A stretch of 64,000 nucleotides of DNA from Hyphomicrobium_A sp965243865 (lineage in GTDB: Bacteria; Pseudomonadota; Alphaproteobacteria; Rhizobiales; Hyphomicrobiaceae), in assembly GCF_965243865.1 (NCBI RefSeq), contig NZ_OZ251603.1:1736001-1800000 (forward strand), in the 5' to 3' direction. Within the stretch, counting starts at the first letter, position 1, and every line of letters begins with the position of its first letter. Under the pieces are notes generated by a model. That model saw only the letters and a program-made list of their open reading frames with translations, was not told where the DNA came from and did not search any database. The position numbers and the translations under genes are program-made. This document shows positions 26,328 to 34,143 of this stretch, piece by piece.

Positions 26328-26365
26328 TCCGTTGTTGGTGTGTATAAATACACATCAACAACGGA
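26328..26365. promoter_or_regulatory. Palindromic operator/promoter of hicAB
   Basis: A 38-bp near-perfect palindrome with outer arms TCCGTTGTTG / CAACAACGGA and inner arms TGTGTAT / ATACACA, one mismatched pair and a 2-nt centre. TTGATA (26322-26327) and TATAAA (26343-26348) form a promoter-like pair with a short 15-nt spacer that the palindrome covers. Its right end includes the start of GGAG before hicA. HicB proteins bind such palindromes to repress their own operon. Confidence 0.75.
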
Positions 26366-26373
26366 GCGCAGCC

Positions 26374-26583
26374 GTGGCCAAGAAACACAGCCCACTGACC
26401 GCAAAGGAAGTCGCCAAGCTGCTCCGCGCCGATGGCTGGGAGATCAAGCGCAAGGGCCCCGGCGATCACGTCCAGTACGCCCACCCGGTGAAGCCTGGCA
26501 AAGTCACGCTGGACATGGGTTCCGACCCGATCCCGACGGGCACGCTGCGCTCGATCTACCGCCAAGCCGGATGGGAGTGGTGA
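26374..26583 (+). CDS. hicA: HicA toxin (mRNA interferase)
   Basis: 69 residues from the GTG at 26374, which has GGAG 7 nt upstream. The sequence LTAKEVAKLLRADGWEIKRKGPGDHVQYAHP fits HicA, with the catalytic His in the GDHVQY part of a double-stranded-RNA-binding-like fold. GTLRSIYRQAGWEW is the usual end. HicA cleaves mRNA when not bound by HicB. An ATG at 26332 would lie inside the operator palindrome, so the GTG is preferred. Confidence 0.9.
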   Translation: MAKKHSPLTAKEVAKLLRADGWEIKRKGPGDHVQYAHPVKPGKVTLDMGSDPIPTGTLRSIYRQAGWEW

Positions 26584-26612
26584 AAACCACTCCCCCCACA
26601 ATGGAGAATGTG

Positions 26613-27014
26613 ATGCCGATTGCTTATGCTCTGGTCCACGAGGAAGACGGCGTCTTTGGCGTCTCCTTCCCCGACTTCCCCGGCGCCGTCGCCACAGCCA
26701 GAACGGCCGAGGATGCGTTGCGCAAGGGCGGCGAGTTGCTGACGTTCCACGTCGCCGGCATGGCCGAGGATGGGGACGCGTTGCCGATGGTGCGCACTCT
26801 TGCGCAGCTTCGCGCTGACCGGGCGTTTCGCGCAGACGCGAAGGACGCCACCCTTGCAATGGTGCAATTCGAGATGCCCGGCAAATCCGTGCGGCTCAAC
26901 ATCACGATGGATGAGCACCTGTTGCAGGCCATCGACCGCGCCGCCGATTCCGCTGGGCAGTCCCGGTCCGCGTTCCTGGCGGCTGCCGCCCGCGCCCGCA
27001 TGCGGGCCGAATGA
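26613..27014 (+). CDS. hicB: HicB antitoxin
   Basis: 133 residues from ATG 26613, with GGAG 6 nt upstream. An in-frame ATG at 26601 is possible. The N-terminal HicB fold is YALVHEEDGVFGVSFPDFPGAVATARTAEDAL, which neutralises HicA. The C-terminal part (VRLNITMDEHLLQAIDRAADSAGQSRSAFLAAAAR) is a ribbon-helix-helix DNA-binding domain, expected to bind the 38-bp palindrome upstream. It starts 29 nt after hicA. Confidence 0.92.
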   Translation: MPIAYALVHEEDGVFGVSFPDFPGAVATARTAEDALRKGGELLTFHVAGMAEDGDALPMVRTLAQLRADRAFRADAKDATLAMVQFEMPGKSVRLNITMDEHLLQAIDRAADSAGQSRSAFLAAAARARMRAE

Positions 27015-27032
27015 CACTTGCCCTGATCCAAC

Positions 27033-27123
27033 GCGCGGGGGCTTGCACCCAAGCGCGTAGAGCACGCCTCCCCTTGGCCGCGCAGCGGCCAGGGTGCAAG
27101 GCGCCCCGCGCCAAGTGGCGCGG
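27033..27123. repeat. Nested inverted repeats between hicB and murA
   Basis: GCGCGGGGGCTTGCACCC (27033-27050) is opposed by a 20-nt arm at 27092-27111, matching it except for a small bulge. Within the loop TTGGCCGC and GCGGCCA pair around GCA. CCGCGCCA-AG-TGGCGCGG (27106-27123) is a further perfect palindrome overlapping the right arm. No U tract follows. It may be a two-way terminator for convergent hicB and murA, or a repeated palindromic element. Confidence 0.5.
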
Positions 27124-27187
27124 CTATCACTCCGCACGACAAGAGCCGCACGACAAGCCTCTCTCCGCTTGTGTCAGAACTCTTAAA

Positions 27188-28480
27188 TCAGCCCGTCAAT
27201 CTTTCGATCTGGGCGCCGCAGCGCGACAGCTTCTGCTCGAGCTGCTCGAAACCGCGATCGAGGTGATAGACGCGATTTATCATCGTCTCGCCGTCGGCCA
27301 TCAGCGCCGCGATAACCAGCGAAACCGATGCGCGCAGGTCCGTCGCCATTACTGGCGCGCCTGTGAGCCCTTTGACGCCCTTCACCGTGGCCGTATCGCC
27401 GTGCAGCTGGATATCGGCGCCCAGTCGCGCCAATTCCTGCACGTGCATGAAGCGGTTCTCGAAGATCGTCTCGCGAATGACGCTGGTGCCCTTCGCCATG
27501 GTCATCAGCGCCATGAACTGGGCCTGCAGGTCGGTGGGGAAGCCTGGGAACGGCTGCGTCTCGACCGACACCGGCTCAATGCCGTGCCCGTTGCGTTTGA
27601 TGCGGATGCCGCTATTGGTCGTAAGTATCTCGGCGCCTGTCTTGGCGAGCGTGTCGAGCGCCGTTTTCAGCAGCTCCGGACGCGCGCCTTCCAGCGTCAC
27701 GTCACCGCCCGTCGCCGCCACGGCCATGGCGAACGTGCCTGTCTCGATGCGGTCGGCCAGCACCGAGTGCACGGCGCCCTCAAGACGGTCCGCGCCCTGA
27801 ATGTGTAGCGTCGACGTCCCGATGCCTTCGATCTTCGCGCCCATCTTGACGAGGCACTCGGCAACGTCGCCGATCTCCGGCTCGCGCGCCGCGTTCTCGA
27901 TCACCGTCTCACCGCGCGCCAGCGCCGAGGCCAGCAGCACGTTGTGCGTGGCGCCGACCGAAACCTTCGGGAACACCACGCGGCCACCGCGCAACCCGCC
28001 GCCCTTGGCCTTTGCAAGCACGTAGCCGGCCTCGATTTCGATCTCCGCCCCAAGCTCCTTCAGGCCCATGAGATGCAGGTCCACCGGGCGCGTGCCGATG
28101 GCGCAGCCACCTGGCAGCGACACCTTCGCCTGCCCGCAGCGGGCAAGCAGAGGTCCCAGCACCCAGAAGCTGGCGCGCATGCGGCTCACCATCTCGTAAG
28201 GGGCGACCGTATCAACGATATCGCGCGCAGAAAGGTGGAACGTCTCGCCAATGTGCTGTGCCGGGCCCGGACGCTTTCCGTCCACGGCGAGGTCGACCCC
28301 GTGATTGCGCAGGATGCGCGCCAGCAGGGCGACGTCAGCCAAGTTGGGAACGTTCTTCAGCGTCAGGCGATCGGGCGTCAGCAAGCTGGCGATCATCAGC
28401 GGCAGAGCGGCGTTCTTGGCGCCTGAAATCGGAATGCTGCCGTTGAGCTTCTCGCCGCCGACGATCCTGATGCGATCCAT
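27188..28480 (-). CDS. murA: UDP-N-acetylglucosamine 1-carboxyvinyltransferase
   Basis: 430 residues, normal length. Transfers enolpyruvate to UDP-GlcNAc, the first committed step of peptidoglycan synthesis in the cytoplasm. MDRIRIVGGEKLNGSIPISGAKNAALPLM is the N-terminal signature with the catalytic Lys. LPGGCAIGTRPVDLHLMGL contains the active-site Cys that fosfomycin attacks. FPGFPTDLQAQFMALM is near the C-terminal substrate region. Usually beside DUF2948/hisD in this order; here separated by the hicAB segment. Confidence 0.97.
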   Translation of the reverse strand: MDRIRIVGGEKLNGSIPISGAKNAALPLMIASLLTPDRLTLKNVPNLADVALLARILRNHGVDLAVDGKRPGPAQHIGETFHLSARDIVDTVAPYEMVSRMRASFWVLGPLLARCGQAKVSLPGGCAIGTRPVDLHLMGLKELGAEIEIEAGYVLAKAKGGGLRGGRVVFPKVSVGATHNVLLASALARGETVIENAAREPEIGDVAECLVKMGAKIEGIGTSTLHIQGADRLEGAVHSVLADRIETGTFAMAVAATGGDVTLEGARPELLKTALDTLAKTGAEILTTNSGIRIKRNGHGIEPVSVETQPFPGFPTDLQAQFMALMTMAKGTSVIRETIFENRFMHVQELARLGADIQLHGDTATVKGVKGLTGAPVMATDLRASVSLVIAALMADGETMINRVYHLDRGFEQLEQKLSRCGAQIERLTG

Positions 28481-28680
28481 TCGATGTGCCCCTCATGCGC
28501 CGGATGGTACCGGCAACCTCAAATGAATGATTAAGCGCTTCGCGCCTCTGCCAGCAAGTGTGACGCAAATACTCGCCGGCTGGCGGGCCGCAGCCCGCGA
28601 CCTTACCGCGTGCACCTGTTCGCACGGTTAATGCCTTCGCGCGAGCCTCAAGTAGGGGGAGAGCGCGGCATTCTTTTGGC

Positions 28681-29112
28681 TCAGTCCTGATCGACCTTCA
28701 CGTTGAAAGGTGCGAGTTCCTCGCGCATCGCCACCCGCGCCTTGGCTTCGACGCGCCTATAGGCCGCCGCCACCCCTCGGCCGTAGTCGGTGAGCTTGGC
28801 TCCCCCGCCCTTCGCTCCACCGGGAGCCGCGCTGACGAGTTGATCGGGGAACATGTGGTTGAGAGCGTCGACGAGCAGCCACGCGCGGCGATAGGACATG
28901 CCCAGTTCCCGCCCCGCAGCCGAGATCGAGCCCGTCCGCCCGATCGCCTCCAGGAGGTCCACCTTGCCGGGCCCGAGCACCATGCCATCGCCGATAAGAA
29001 TGCGTACGCGCGGAAATGCTCGTTCTGACTTCCGCTTCGCCTTCGGGATGGCTTTCACAGCCGTGCGCGGGGTCACTCGCTTGGTCTTTTTGGACGCTTC
29101 GCTCAAGCGCAC
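28681..29112 (-). CDS. ModE-like winged helix-turn-helix regulator
   Basis: 143 residues. The central HTH (VDLLEAIGRTGSISAAGRELGMSYRRAWLLVDALN) and KLTDYGRGVAAAYRRVEAKA match the N-terminal domain of ModE, the molybdate regulator. The molybdate-binding TOBE domains are absent, so this is the short, single-domain form whose ligand is unknown. A lysine-rich 35-residue N-terminal extension precedes it. No molybdate transporter genes are nearby. Confidence 0.82.
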   Translation of the reverse strand: MRLSEASKKTKRVTPRTAVKAIPKAKRKSERAFPRVRILIGDGMVLGPGKVDLLEAIGRTGSISAAGRELGMSYRRAWLLVDALNHMFPDQLVSAAPGGAKGGGAKLTDYGRGVAAAYRRVEAKARVAMREELAPFNVKVDQD

Positions 29113-29410
29113 CTCCTCTCGCCCACGGCACTATAGCAGTTGCCCTCTCCGAACACGACTTGAGGCACGAGATGTGAATTTTTCCGTACGGTGTATTCTC
29201 TAGTATACAGCGCAAGGACCTCCGCAGTTTCTGACTTGCGTCACTGCAAAAGTGACGGCGCTCGCCACTGAAAATCACCCATCACTCCGGCGTCGCAGAT
29301 CGCGTTGGTCGTGCGCAATGACGTCCGCTTCTCCGAGCCCACTCGTGCTGCAAATCAACGGCGCGCCGAGGGGTATCAAAGTTGCCATCGGCGCCGTCGA
29401 GCAGCAGGGT

Positions 29411-29590
29411 CTATTCCGTGCTCTCGTTTGCAGGAGTACCGCCGACACCGCACTCTGATTGTCCGGCCTGCGTCGTTCGCGACCGTGCACGCGCCTGCTC
29501 TTTGCGCTTCCTGAGGTTCGCGCGCAGCTCCGCTTCCAGACGCGCAGTGCGATTGTTGCCGCCGCTCTTTTTGCGCTCCCCGTCAGTCAT
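29411..29590 (-). CDS. Small basic hypothetical protein
   Basis: 59 residues from ATG 29590: MTDGERKKSGGNNRTARLEAELRANLRKRKEQARARSR, then a polar tail. The basic helix resembles short uncharacterised proteins of Hyphomicrobiales, but I cannot name the family. It stands alone between the ModE-like gene and the DUF3617 gene. Confidence 0.45.
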   Translation of the reverse strand: MTDGERKKSGGNNRTARLEAELRANLRKRKEQARARSRTTQAGQSECGVGGTPANESTE

Positions 29591-29842
29591 GATGTGCCGG
29601 CGCTCCCCTGCCCGCCTCGAGCCTCGCATTGGCTGCACGGACGATACCGCCCGCGCGTGCCCCCTTCAACAAGGATCGGGCATTTTTCCCGTCGCAGAAC
29701 AGATAAATTCCCGCACCAACAACGACATAGCGGCTCAGCGCATCAACATCGCGTGAGCACGCCAGCACGTGTGCCAACGTGGCTTGCCATGAGTTCCCAC
29801 CCATTGAATATGACCGCAACAACATAACAGTGAGGGGAAACG

Positions 29843-30352
29843 ATGAAGCGTACCGCTGTAATTCTCGCGTCGACCATCTGCCTTGGCGTGACCACCGCCT
29901 CCGCGATGGCGGCAGACGTCAGCTTGCCACTGCGCAAGGCCGGCAAGTGGGAGCAGGTCACCGTCATGGAAGAGGGTGGCAAGAAGCACGATCAGACGCT
30001 GACGATCTGCATCGACGCCGACATGGAACGCAACACCGCAGCAGCCAGCAGCGCCGAGCACGCCCAGCATTGCTCCAAGTACGAGATCAAGAAGGACGGC
30101 GACAAAGTCGTGATCGACGCGACCTGCAAAATGAACGGCCGCGACGTGGAAAGCCGCACCGAGATGAGCGGCGACTTTCAAAACACCTTCGACGTCAAGA
30201 TCGATTCGACCACCTCGGGCATTCACCAAGCGCAGTCCATATCGATCAAGCGCATGATCGAGCAGAAGGGAAAGTACCTTGGTGAATCCTGCGGCGAGCT
30301 GAAAGCCGGCGAAGCCATGGGCACCGACGGCATCAAGCTGATGGTGCAGTAA
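29843..30352 (+). CDS. DUF3617 family periplasmic protein
   Basis: 169 residues with a signal peptide (MKRTAVILASTICLGVTTASAMAA). The pattern PLRKAGKWEQVTVM, then LTICIDADME, CSKYEIKKDGDKVVIDATCKMNGR and SCGELKAGE, fits DUF3617, small periplasmic proteins of unknown function with conserved cysteines (four here in the mature part). The start has a GTGAGGGG site. It ends opposite the last gene of the xox cluster, with a hairpin between them. Confidence 0.85.
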   Translation: MKRTAVILASTICLGVTTASAMAADVSLPLRKAGKWEQVTVMEEGGKKHDQTLTICIDADMERNTAAASSAEHAQHCSKYEIKKDGDKVVIDATCKMNGRDVESRTEMSGDFQNTFDVKIDSTTSGIHQAQSISIKRMIEQKGKYLGESCGELKAGEAMGTDGIKLMVQ

Positions 30353-30374
30353 GCGGAGCCCCAGCAGACGGATC

Positions 30375-30397
30375 GGAGCGGCCTTGAGCGCCGCTCC
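30375..30397. terminator. Hairpin between convergent genes
   Basis: GGAGCGGC and GCCGCTCC form a perfect 8-bp stem with a 7-nt loop, between the DUF3617 gene (plus) and the beta-propeller gene (minus). T-rich sequence follows weakly on the plus side only. Likely shared terminator. Confidence 0.5.
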
Positions 30398-30406
30398 ACT
30401 CCCCTT

Positions 30407-31381
30407 CTATTCCGGCGCGCCCGGCTTGATCACAACGCCCCACGGCAGCCGGCCCACCGGTACCGACTTCTCCGCCTTCAGCGTCTCGATGTCGATCACC
30501 GTCAGGTCGTTAGTGAGCCCGTTCGCCGAATAGAGCTTCTTTCCGTCCGGCGACAACGCCATGTGCCACGGCCGCTGTCCGGTGAGGATGTAGCCTGTCG
30601 TCTCGTACGTCGCCGTGTCGATCACCGCGATGCGGTTGGCCCGCCCGATGGCGACGAAAGCCCGCTTGCCATCTTTAGAAAAGATGATCCCCATCGGCTG
30701 GATCAGCTCTGGCCGCACCCCCGGGATCTCGAAGTGCAGCTTCTTGACGATCTTGAATGTGTCGGCATCGATCACCGCCACCGTGCCGCCGATCTCCGCC
30801 GACACCCACACATGCTTGCCGTCATGCGTGAACATCGCAACACGCGGCCGCGTGTCGACCAGGATGTTCGCCTTCACTTCGAAGGTCGTCGTATCGATGA
30901 TGTGCGCCATGCTCGTCGCTTCGGACGTTGCCGCAACGAGCTTGTCGTCCGGGGAAACCGACATGCCTTCCGGCTCGACGCCAACCTCGATCTCCGCCAG
31001 CACCTTGCCGGTCGCACGCTCGAGAACCGTGACGTAGCCATCATCCTCGTTGGCGACGTATATGCGCTCGCCCTTGTGGTCGACGTCGAGCAGCTCCGGA
31101 TCGGGGCCCGTATCCATCGTGCGCACCACTTCCAGCGTCGTCGTGTCGATCACGTCGAGCCGGTCGTCGTCGCCGGCACACACCAGCACTTCCTTGAAGT
31201 CGGGCGTGATGGCGATGCCGCGCGGCCGCTTGCCGGTTGGGATCGTCTTCACCACCTTGAGGCTGTCGCTGTCGAGAACGGTGACGGTGTTGTCTTTCTC
31301 GTTGCTGATGAAGATGGTGTCCGCCATTGCCGGCGCATAAAGTGCACACGGCAGAACGAGCGTCGCGAGAAGCCTGCGCAT
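30407..31381 (-). CDS. YVTN beta-propeller protein associated with PQQ-dependent catabolism
   Basis: 324 residues: signal peptide (MRRLLATLVLPCALYAPAMA) then about seven YVTN-type blades, seen as repeats of VAVIDADTFKIVKKL, IAVIDTATYETTGYI and LTVIDIETLKAEKSV. Seven such blades form a periplasmic propeller. The family (PQQ-associated beta-propeller) is found beside quinoprotein dehydrogenases, usually with an ABC exporter. It is the last gene of the minus-strand xox cluster, 15 nt after the binding-protein gene. Its role is unknown, and the ATPase and permease partners are not in the window. Confidence 0.88.
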   Translation of the reverse strand: MRRLLATLVLPCALYAPAMADTIFISNEKDNTVTVLDSDSLKVVKTIPTGKRPRGIAITPDFKEVLVCAGDDDRLDVIDTTTLEVVRTMDTGPDPELLDVDHKGERIYVANEDDGYVTVLERATGKVLAEIEVGVEPEGMSVSPDDKLVAATSEATSMAHIIDTTTFEVKANILVDTRPRVAMFTHDGKHVWVSAEIGGTVAVIDADTFKIVKKLHFEIPGVRPELIQPMGIIFSKDGKRAFVAIGRANRIAVIDTATYETTGYILTGQRPWHMALSPDGKKLYSANGLTNDLTVIDIETLKAEKSVPVGRLPWGVVIKPGAPE

Positions 31382-31396
31382 TCTACTCCTCCCCTG

Positions 31397-32653
31397 TCAG
31401 TGCTTGGCCGTTAACCGGCACTTCGTTTCAGGCTGATCGAAGCCGAGCGTATCGGTGAGATACTTGGGATGCAGATAGCCTTCTTGCGGTGAGATGGACA
31501 CCAACGCCCGCGGCCCTGCAATCAAGAGCGGTTGTCGCAATTGCAGGTCCCACGAACGGAAGTTCATGCCCTGGCCCTTGAAGCCGGCCACCTCGAACTT
31601 TTCCGACAAGATGTACTCACGCAGCACGTCGGGTGCGTTCTTGCCCGTGCGCGTCACCGCTTCGCCGACGATGCGCACGGCAAGCCACGCCGTATAATCA
31701 CGCTCCGTCATGATGCGGCCCGCCTTGCGTTCAAAGCGGTTCTGCATCTGCGTTCCCGCGTACTCCTCGAACGCGCGGTGCCACGCGACAGCAACAAGGC
31801 CGTGCGTGCCGGCCACCGGCCGCGGCTCCGCCGTGCGGAACAGCAGGTAGTCGCCGAACACGTCCGATTCATCGGCAACGATGACGACGTCATGATCCGG
31901 GACGCCCTGCGTCAGCATCGGCATCTGCGTTTGAATCTGCTGATGCCCCGTGTCGGTGCGTCGCGAGCCGGCCTCGAATACGTACGGGCGCTCGGCCACG
32001 ATCTTGGCGCCGAACCGCTTGGCCGCCCGGCGTATCGCGGCAGCATATCCCTCGTCCGCAGGCGACTTGCCGACGATCAGCACCCAATGCCGCCACTTCT
32101 TCCACATCAGGTATTGCGCCAGCGCATCGGCGCGCATCGCCCAGTTCGGCGGCACATGAAAGATGTTGGCGCGGCACTGCTCCTGCCGCAGCACGTCATC
32201 GCTGGTGCGCACATCGAAGATCAGCGCGTTGCTCGCTTCCGGCAGGTCGGCAACAGCCAGAAGATCGGCGCTCTCCAGATCGGCAACGATGATCCGCTGC
32301 CCCGCTGCGAGAAGCTCCTTCGCCTTTTCCACCGGGTTCGCATCCTTGCCGAGCAGAACCTCCATGAGGTCATAGTGCTGGCCGAGCAGCCGTCCCGTGC
32401 GATTGTCTTCATCGAGCGCGATACGCGCGCCCTGGATGCCCTTGTCCTTGACCTCCTTGTCGACCAGCGAGAGCGGAGGCGGCTCTTGATAATCCTTCGT
32501 CAGGTAGACGATCGTCGTTGTCAAAGTGGGCGTCGGCTCGCCCGCTTTCGGATCGGCCTTCGCTCCATGCGGCAGCCCCGCGCCGATGCACAGCGCCATG
32601 GCAACGAGGCATCCGCACAGCAATCGATAGAGGGTCGAGGGAGGCATTTTCAT
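31397..32653 (-). CDS. Periplasmic binding protein associated with PQQ-dependent catabolism
   Basis: 418 residues. Signal peptide about 1-33. The body has the type I periplasmic binding fold used by branched-chain amino acid receptors (IVYLTKDYQEPPPL, GARIALDEDNRTGRLLGQHYDL, HWVLIVGKSPADEGYAAAIRRAAKRFGAKIV), and ends GYLHPKYLTDTLGFDQPE. This matches the PQQ-cluster substrate-binding family. It lies between xoxG and the beta-propeller gene on the same strand. The ligand is unknown; a lanthanide-linked or redox-linked molecule is speculation. A start at 32647 is also possible. Confidence 0.85.
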   Translation of the reverse strand: MKMPPSTLYRLLCGCLVAMALCIGAGLPHGAKADPKAGEPTPTLTTTIVYLTKDYQEPPPLSLVDKEVKDKGIQGARIALDEDNRTGRLLGQHYDLMEVLLGKDANPVEKAKELLAAGQRIIVADLESADLLAVADLPEASNALIFDVRTSDDVLRQEQCRANIFHVPPNWAMRADALAQYLMWKKWRHWVLIVGKSPADEGYAAAIRRAAKRFGAKIVAERPYVFEAGSRRTDTGHQQIQTQMPMLTQGVPDHDVVIVADESDVFGDYLLFRTAEPRPVAGTHGLVAVAWHRAFEEYAGTQMQNRFERKAGRIMTERDYTAWLAVRIVGEAVTRTGKNAPDVLREYILSEKFEVAGFKGQGMNFRSWDLQLRQPLLIAGPRALVSISPQEGYLHPKYLTDTLGFDQPETKCRLTAKH

Positions 32654-32721
32654 GATATGTTATAACCTCTCATAAACCCTGTAAGCCACCCCCGCGCCGA
32701 CGGGTCAAATCACAGGTTCGC

Positions 32722-32753
32722 GCGCAGGCCCGCGCAAGAAGGCGGACCTGCGC
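32722..32753 (-). promoter_or_regulatory. Stem-loop 9 nt downstream of xoxG
   Basis: GCGCAGG/CCTGCGC (7 bp) and CCGC/GCGG (4 bp) stack with one mismatch around an 8-nt loop. No U tract follows on the minus strand, so it looks like an mRNA-end stabiliser or attenuator, not a simple terminator. It sits between xoxG and the binding-protein gene. Confidence 0.5.
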
Positions 32754-32761
32754 AGCGATTG

Positions 32762-33316
32762 TTACCAATGCCGCCGCTCGGGGCCGCCTTTGAACAGAGT
32801 GCGGATCCAGGCGATGATCTTCCAGACCTGTTGATCCTCGTCGATCAGCTCGCCAAAGGGAGGCATCGGACCGACCACACCCTCGGTTCCCTTGCGGTGA
32901 TAGCCGGTCTTCTTGAGATCATCCGAGCCCAGCGAGATCAGACGAAACAGAGTGTCGTCGTCATCGCCGTACACCCAAACCGTGTTCGTCAACGGCGGAC
33001 ACATACCACCGCCGCCACCACCGCCATGGCAACCGTTGCAGCTCTTGCCGAAGTAGAGCTTCTTGCCCTCGGCGATCGCCTCGGCATTGTCGGTGTAGGG
33101 GTTCTTCAGCGTCCCCTTCGGAGCCATCGCCACACGGTCCAATGGCTTCATCGGCTTCTTGAGCTCGTCCATCGACAGCGGCTCTGGCGCAGGACCAGCC
33201 TCCTGCTTCGGAGGAACCGGCGGAGCTGACGTGTCAGCCGCGGAAATCGGATTGACGTAAGCGACGACGACGCCGAGCGCCAGTGCAGCCGCCACTATGC
33301 GAACTAACCTTTGCAT
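32762..33316 (-). CDS. xoxG: XoxG-type cytochrome c (electron acceptor of XoxF)
   Basis: 184 residues from ATG 33316, which leaves a 29-nt gap after the preceding gene; longer starts would overlap it. Signal peptide about 1-27. One haem site CNGCH (about 93-97) is followed at once by a run of glycines and MCPPL. A candidate axial Met is in GPMPPFGEL (about 151). Periplasmic single-haem cytochrome that takes electrons from the PQQ enzyme. The cluster position (xoxF, xoxJ, unknown, xoxG) supports the name. The glycine run after the haem site is unusual. Confidence 0.88.
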   Translation of the reverse strand: MQRLVRIVAAALALGVVVAYVNPISAADTSAPPVPPKQEAGPAPEPLSMDELKKPMKPLDRVAMAPKGTLKNPYTDNAEAIAEGKKLYFGKSCNGCHGGGGGGGMCPPLTNTVWVYGDDDDTLFRLISLGSDDLKKTGYHRKGTEGVVGPMPPFGELIDEDQQVWKIIAWIRTLFKGGPERRHW

Positions 33317-33345
33317 TGAGAGTCCCTGTTCTGTTTCCCCAAATC

Positions 33346-34143
33346 TCAGTCGACGATGTCGTAGCCAACACTGCCGACATCGCATCGCGGTTCTGCTGCC
33401 GCTTTGTCTTCGCCGCCGCGCACTTGGCCGATTGGCGCCACGCTGCCGGCGGTTACTAATTTCGTCTTCGCATCAAGCCAATAAGGGATCGAATAAAAGC
33501 CGCCTTCGCTTCCAAACTTGCGAAGTATGGCGCAGGCAAAGTACCTGCCATCCGCCTTGGACCTTCCCACCGGCTGCACGATGTCGATGAGCTGCAACGA
33601 CAGCACGCTGCCATCAGGCTGGGTCGTCTCGAGGGTTTCTCCACTGCGCCCTTCGGCGATGCGCGCGTGAATTGATCCCATGACCTGCCACGCCGGCATC
33701 CCCGCGACAGCGCTTGCGCGCTCGATCGTCGGCAGCCACCACCATGCCAACGGTGCACGCGTAATGCTCATCCACCCGCCGCCATCGGGCTGCGGCGCCT
33801 TGTGAACACGGATATCCATCAGCTTCAGATCGTCGCCCGTAGGCTTCAGCCAGAAATCGAGCGCATACTTCCTTGCCGGCACGGCTCGGTCGTGGAAGTT
33901 GACATTGGGAAACCAGCCGAACCCTGCAAGCCCGCGCACGATGCACACGTCATCGAAGACCAGCGTCAAAGTCTCCCCTGAGCGCGTATCGAAAACCGTG
34001 AACGCACCATCCCCGCCGCGTTCGCTCACCACACGACGGACGGCCGCAGTCACTTCGTCGTCCGTGAATTCCTTTGCCGCCGCTGCGCCCACGCTTGCGC
34101 TCAGCGCTGAGAACATCAGCAGCAGGATGCGGAGACAGCCCAC
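33346..34143 (-). CDS. Unrecognised secreted protein inside the xox operon
   Basis: 265 residues from a GTG at 34143 that overlaps the TAG stop of the upstream gene. A signal peptide (CLRILLLMFSALSASVGAAAA) is clear. The mature part has three cysteines (DDVCIVRG, YFACAILR, EPRCDVG) and many aromatic residues in its middle (DFWLKP, WWWLPTIERA). I recognise no domain. Its place between xoxJ and xoxG, tightly coupled, points to a periplasmic role in maturing or operating the methanol dehydrogenase, but this is inference. Confidence 0.8.
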   Translation of the reverse strand: MGCLRILLLMFSALSASVGAAAAKEFTDDEVTAAVRRVVSERGGDGAFTVFDTRSGETLTLVFDDVCIVRGLAGFGWFPNVNFHDRAVPARKYALDFWLKPTGDDLKLMDIRVHKAPQPDGGGWMSITRAPLAWWWLPTIERASAVAGMPAWQVMGSIHARIAEGRSGETLETTQPDGSVLSLQLIDIVQPVGRSKADGRYFACAILRKFGSEGGFYSIPYWLDAKTKLVTAGSVAPIGQVRGGEDKAAAEPRCDVGSVGYDIVD

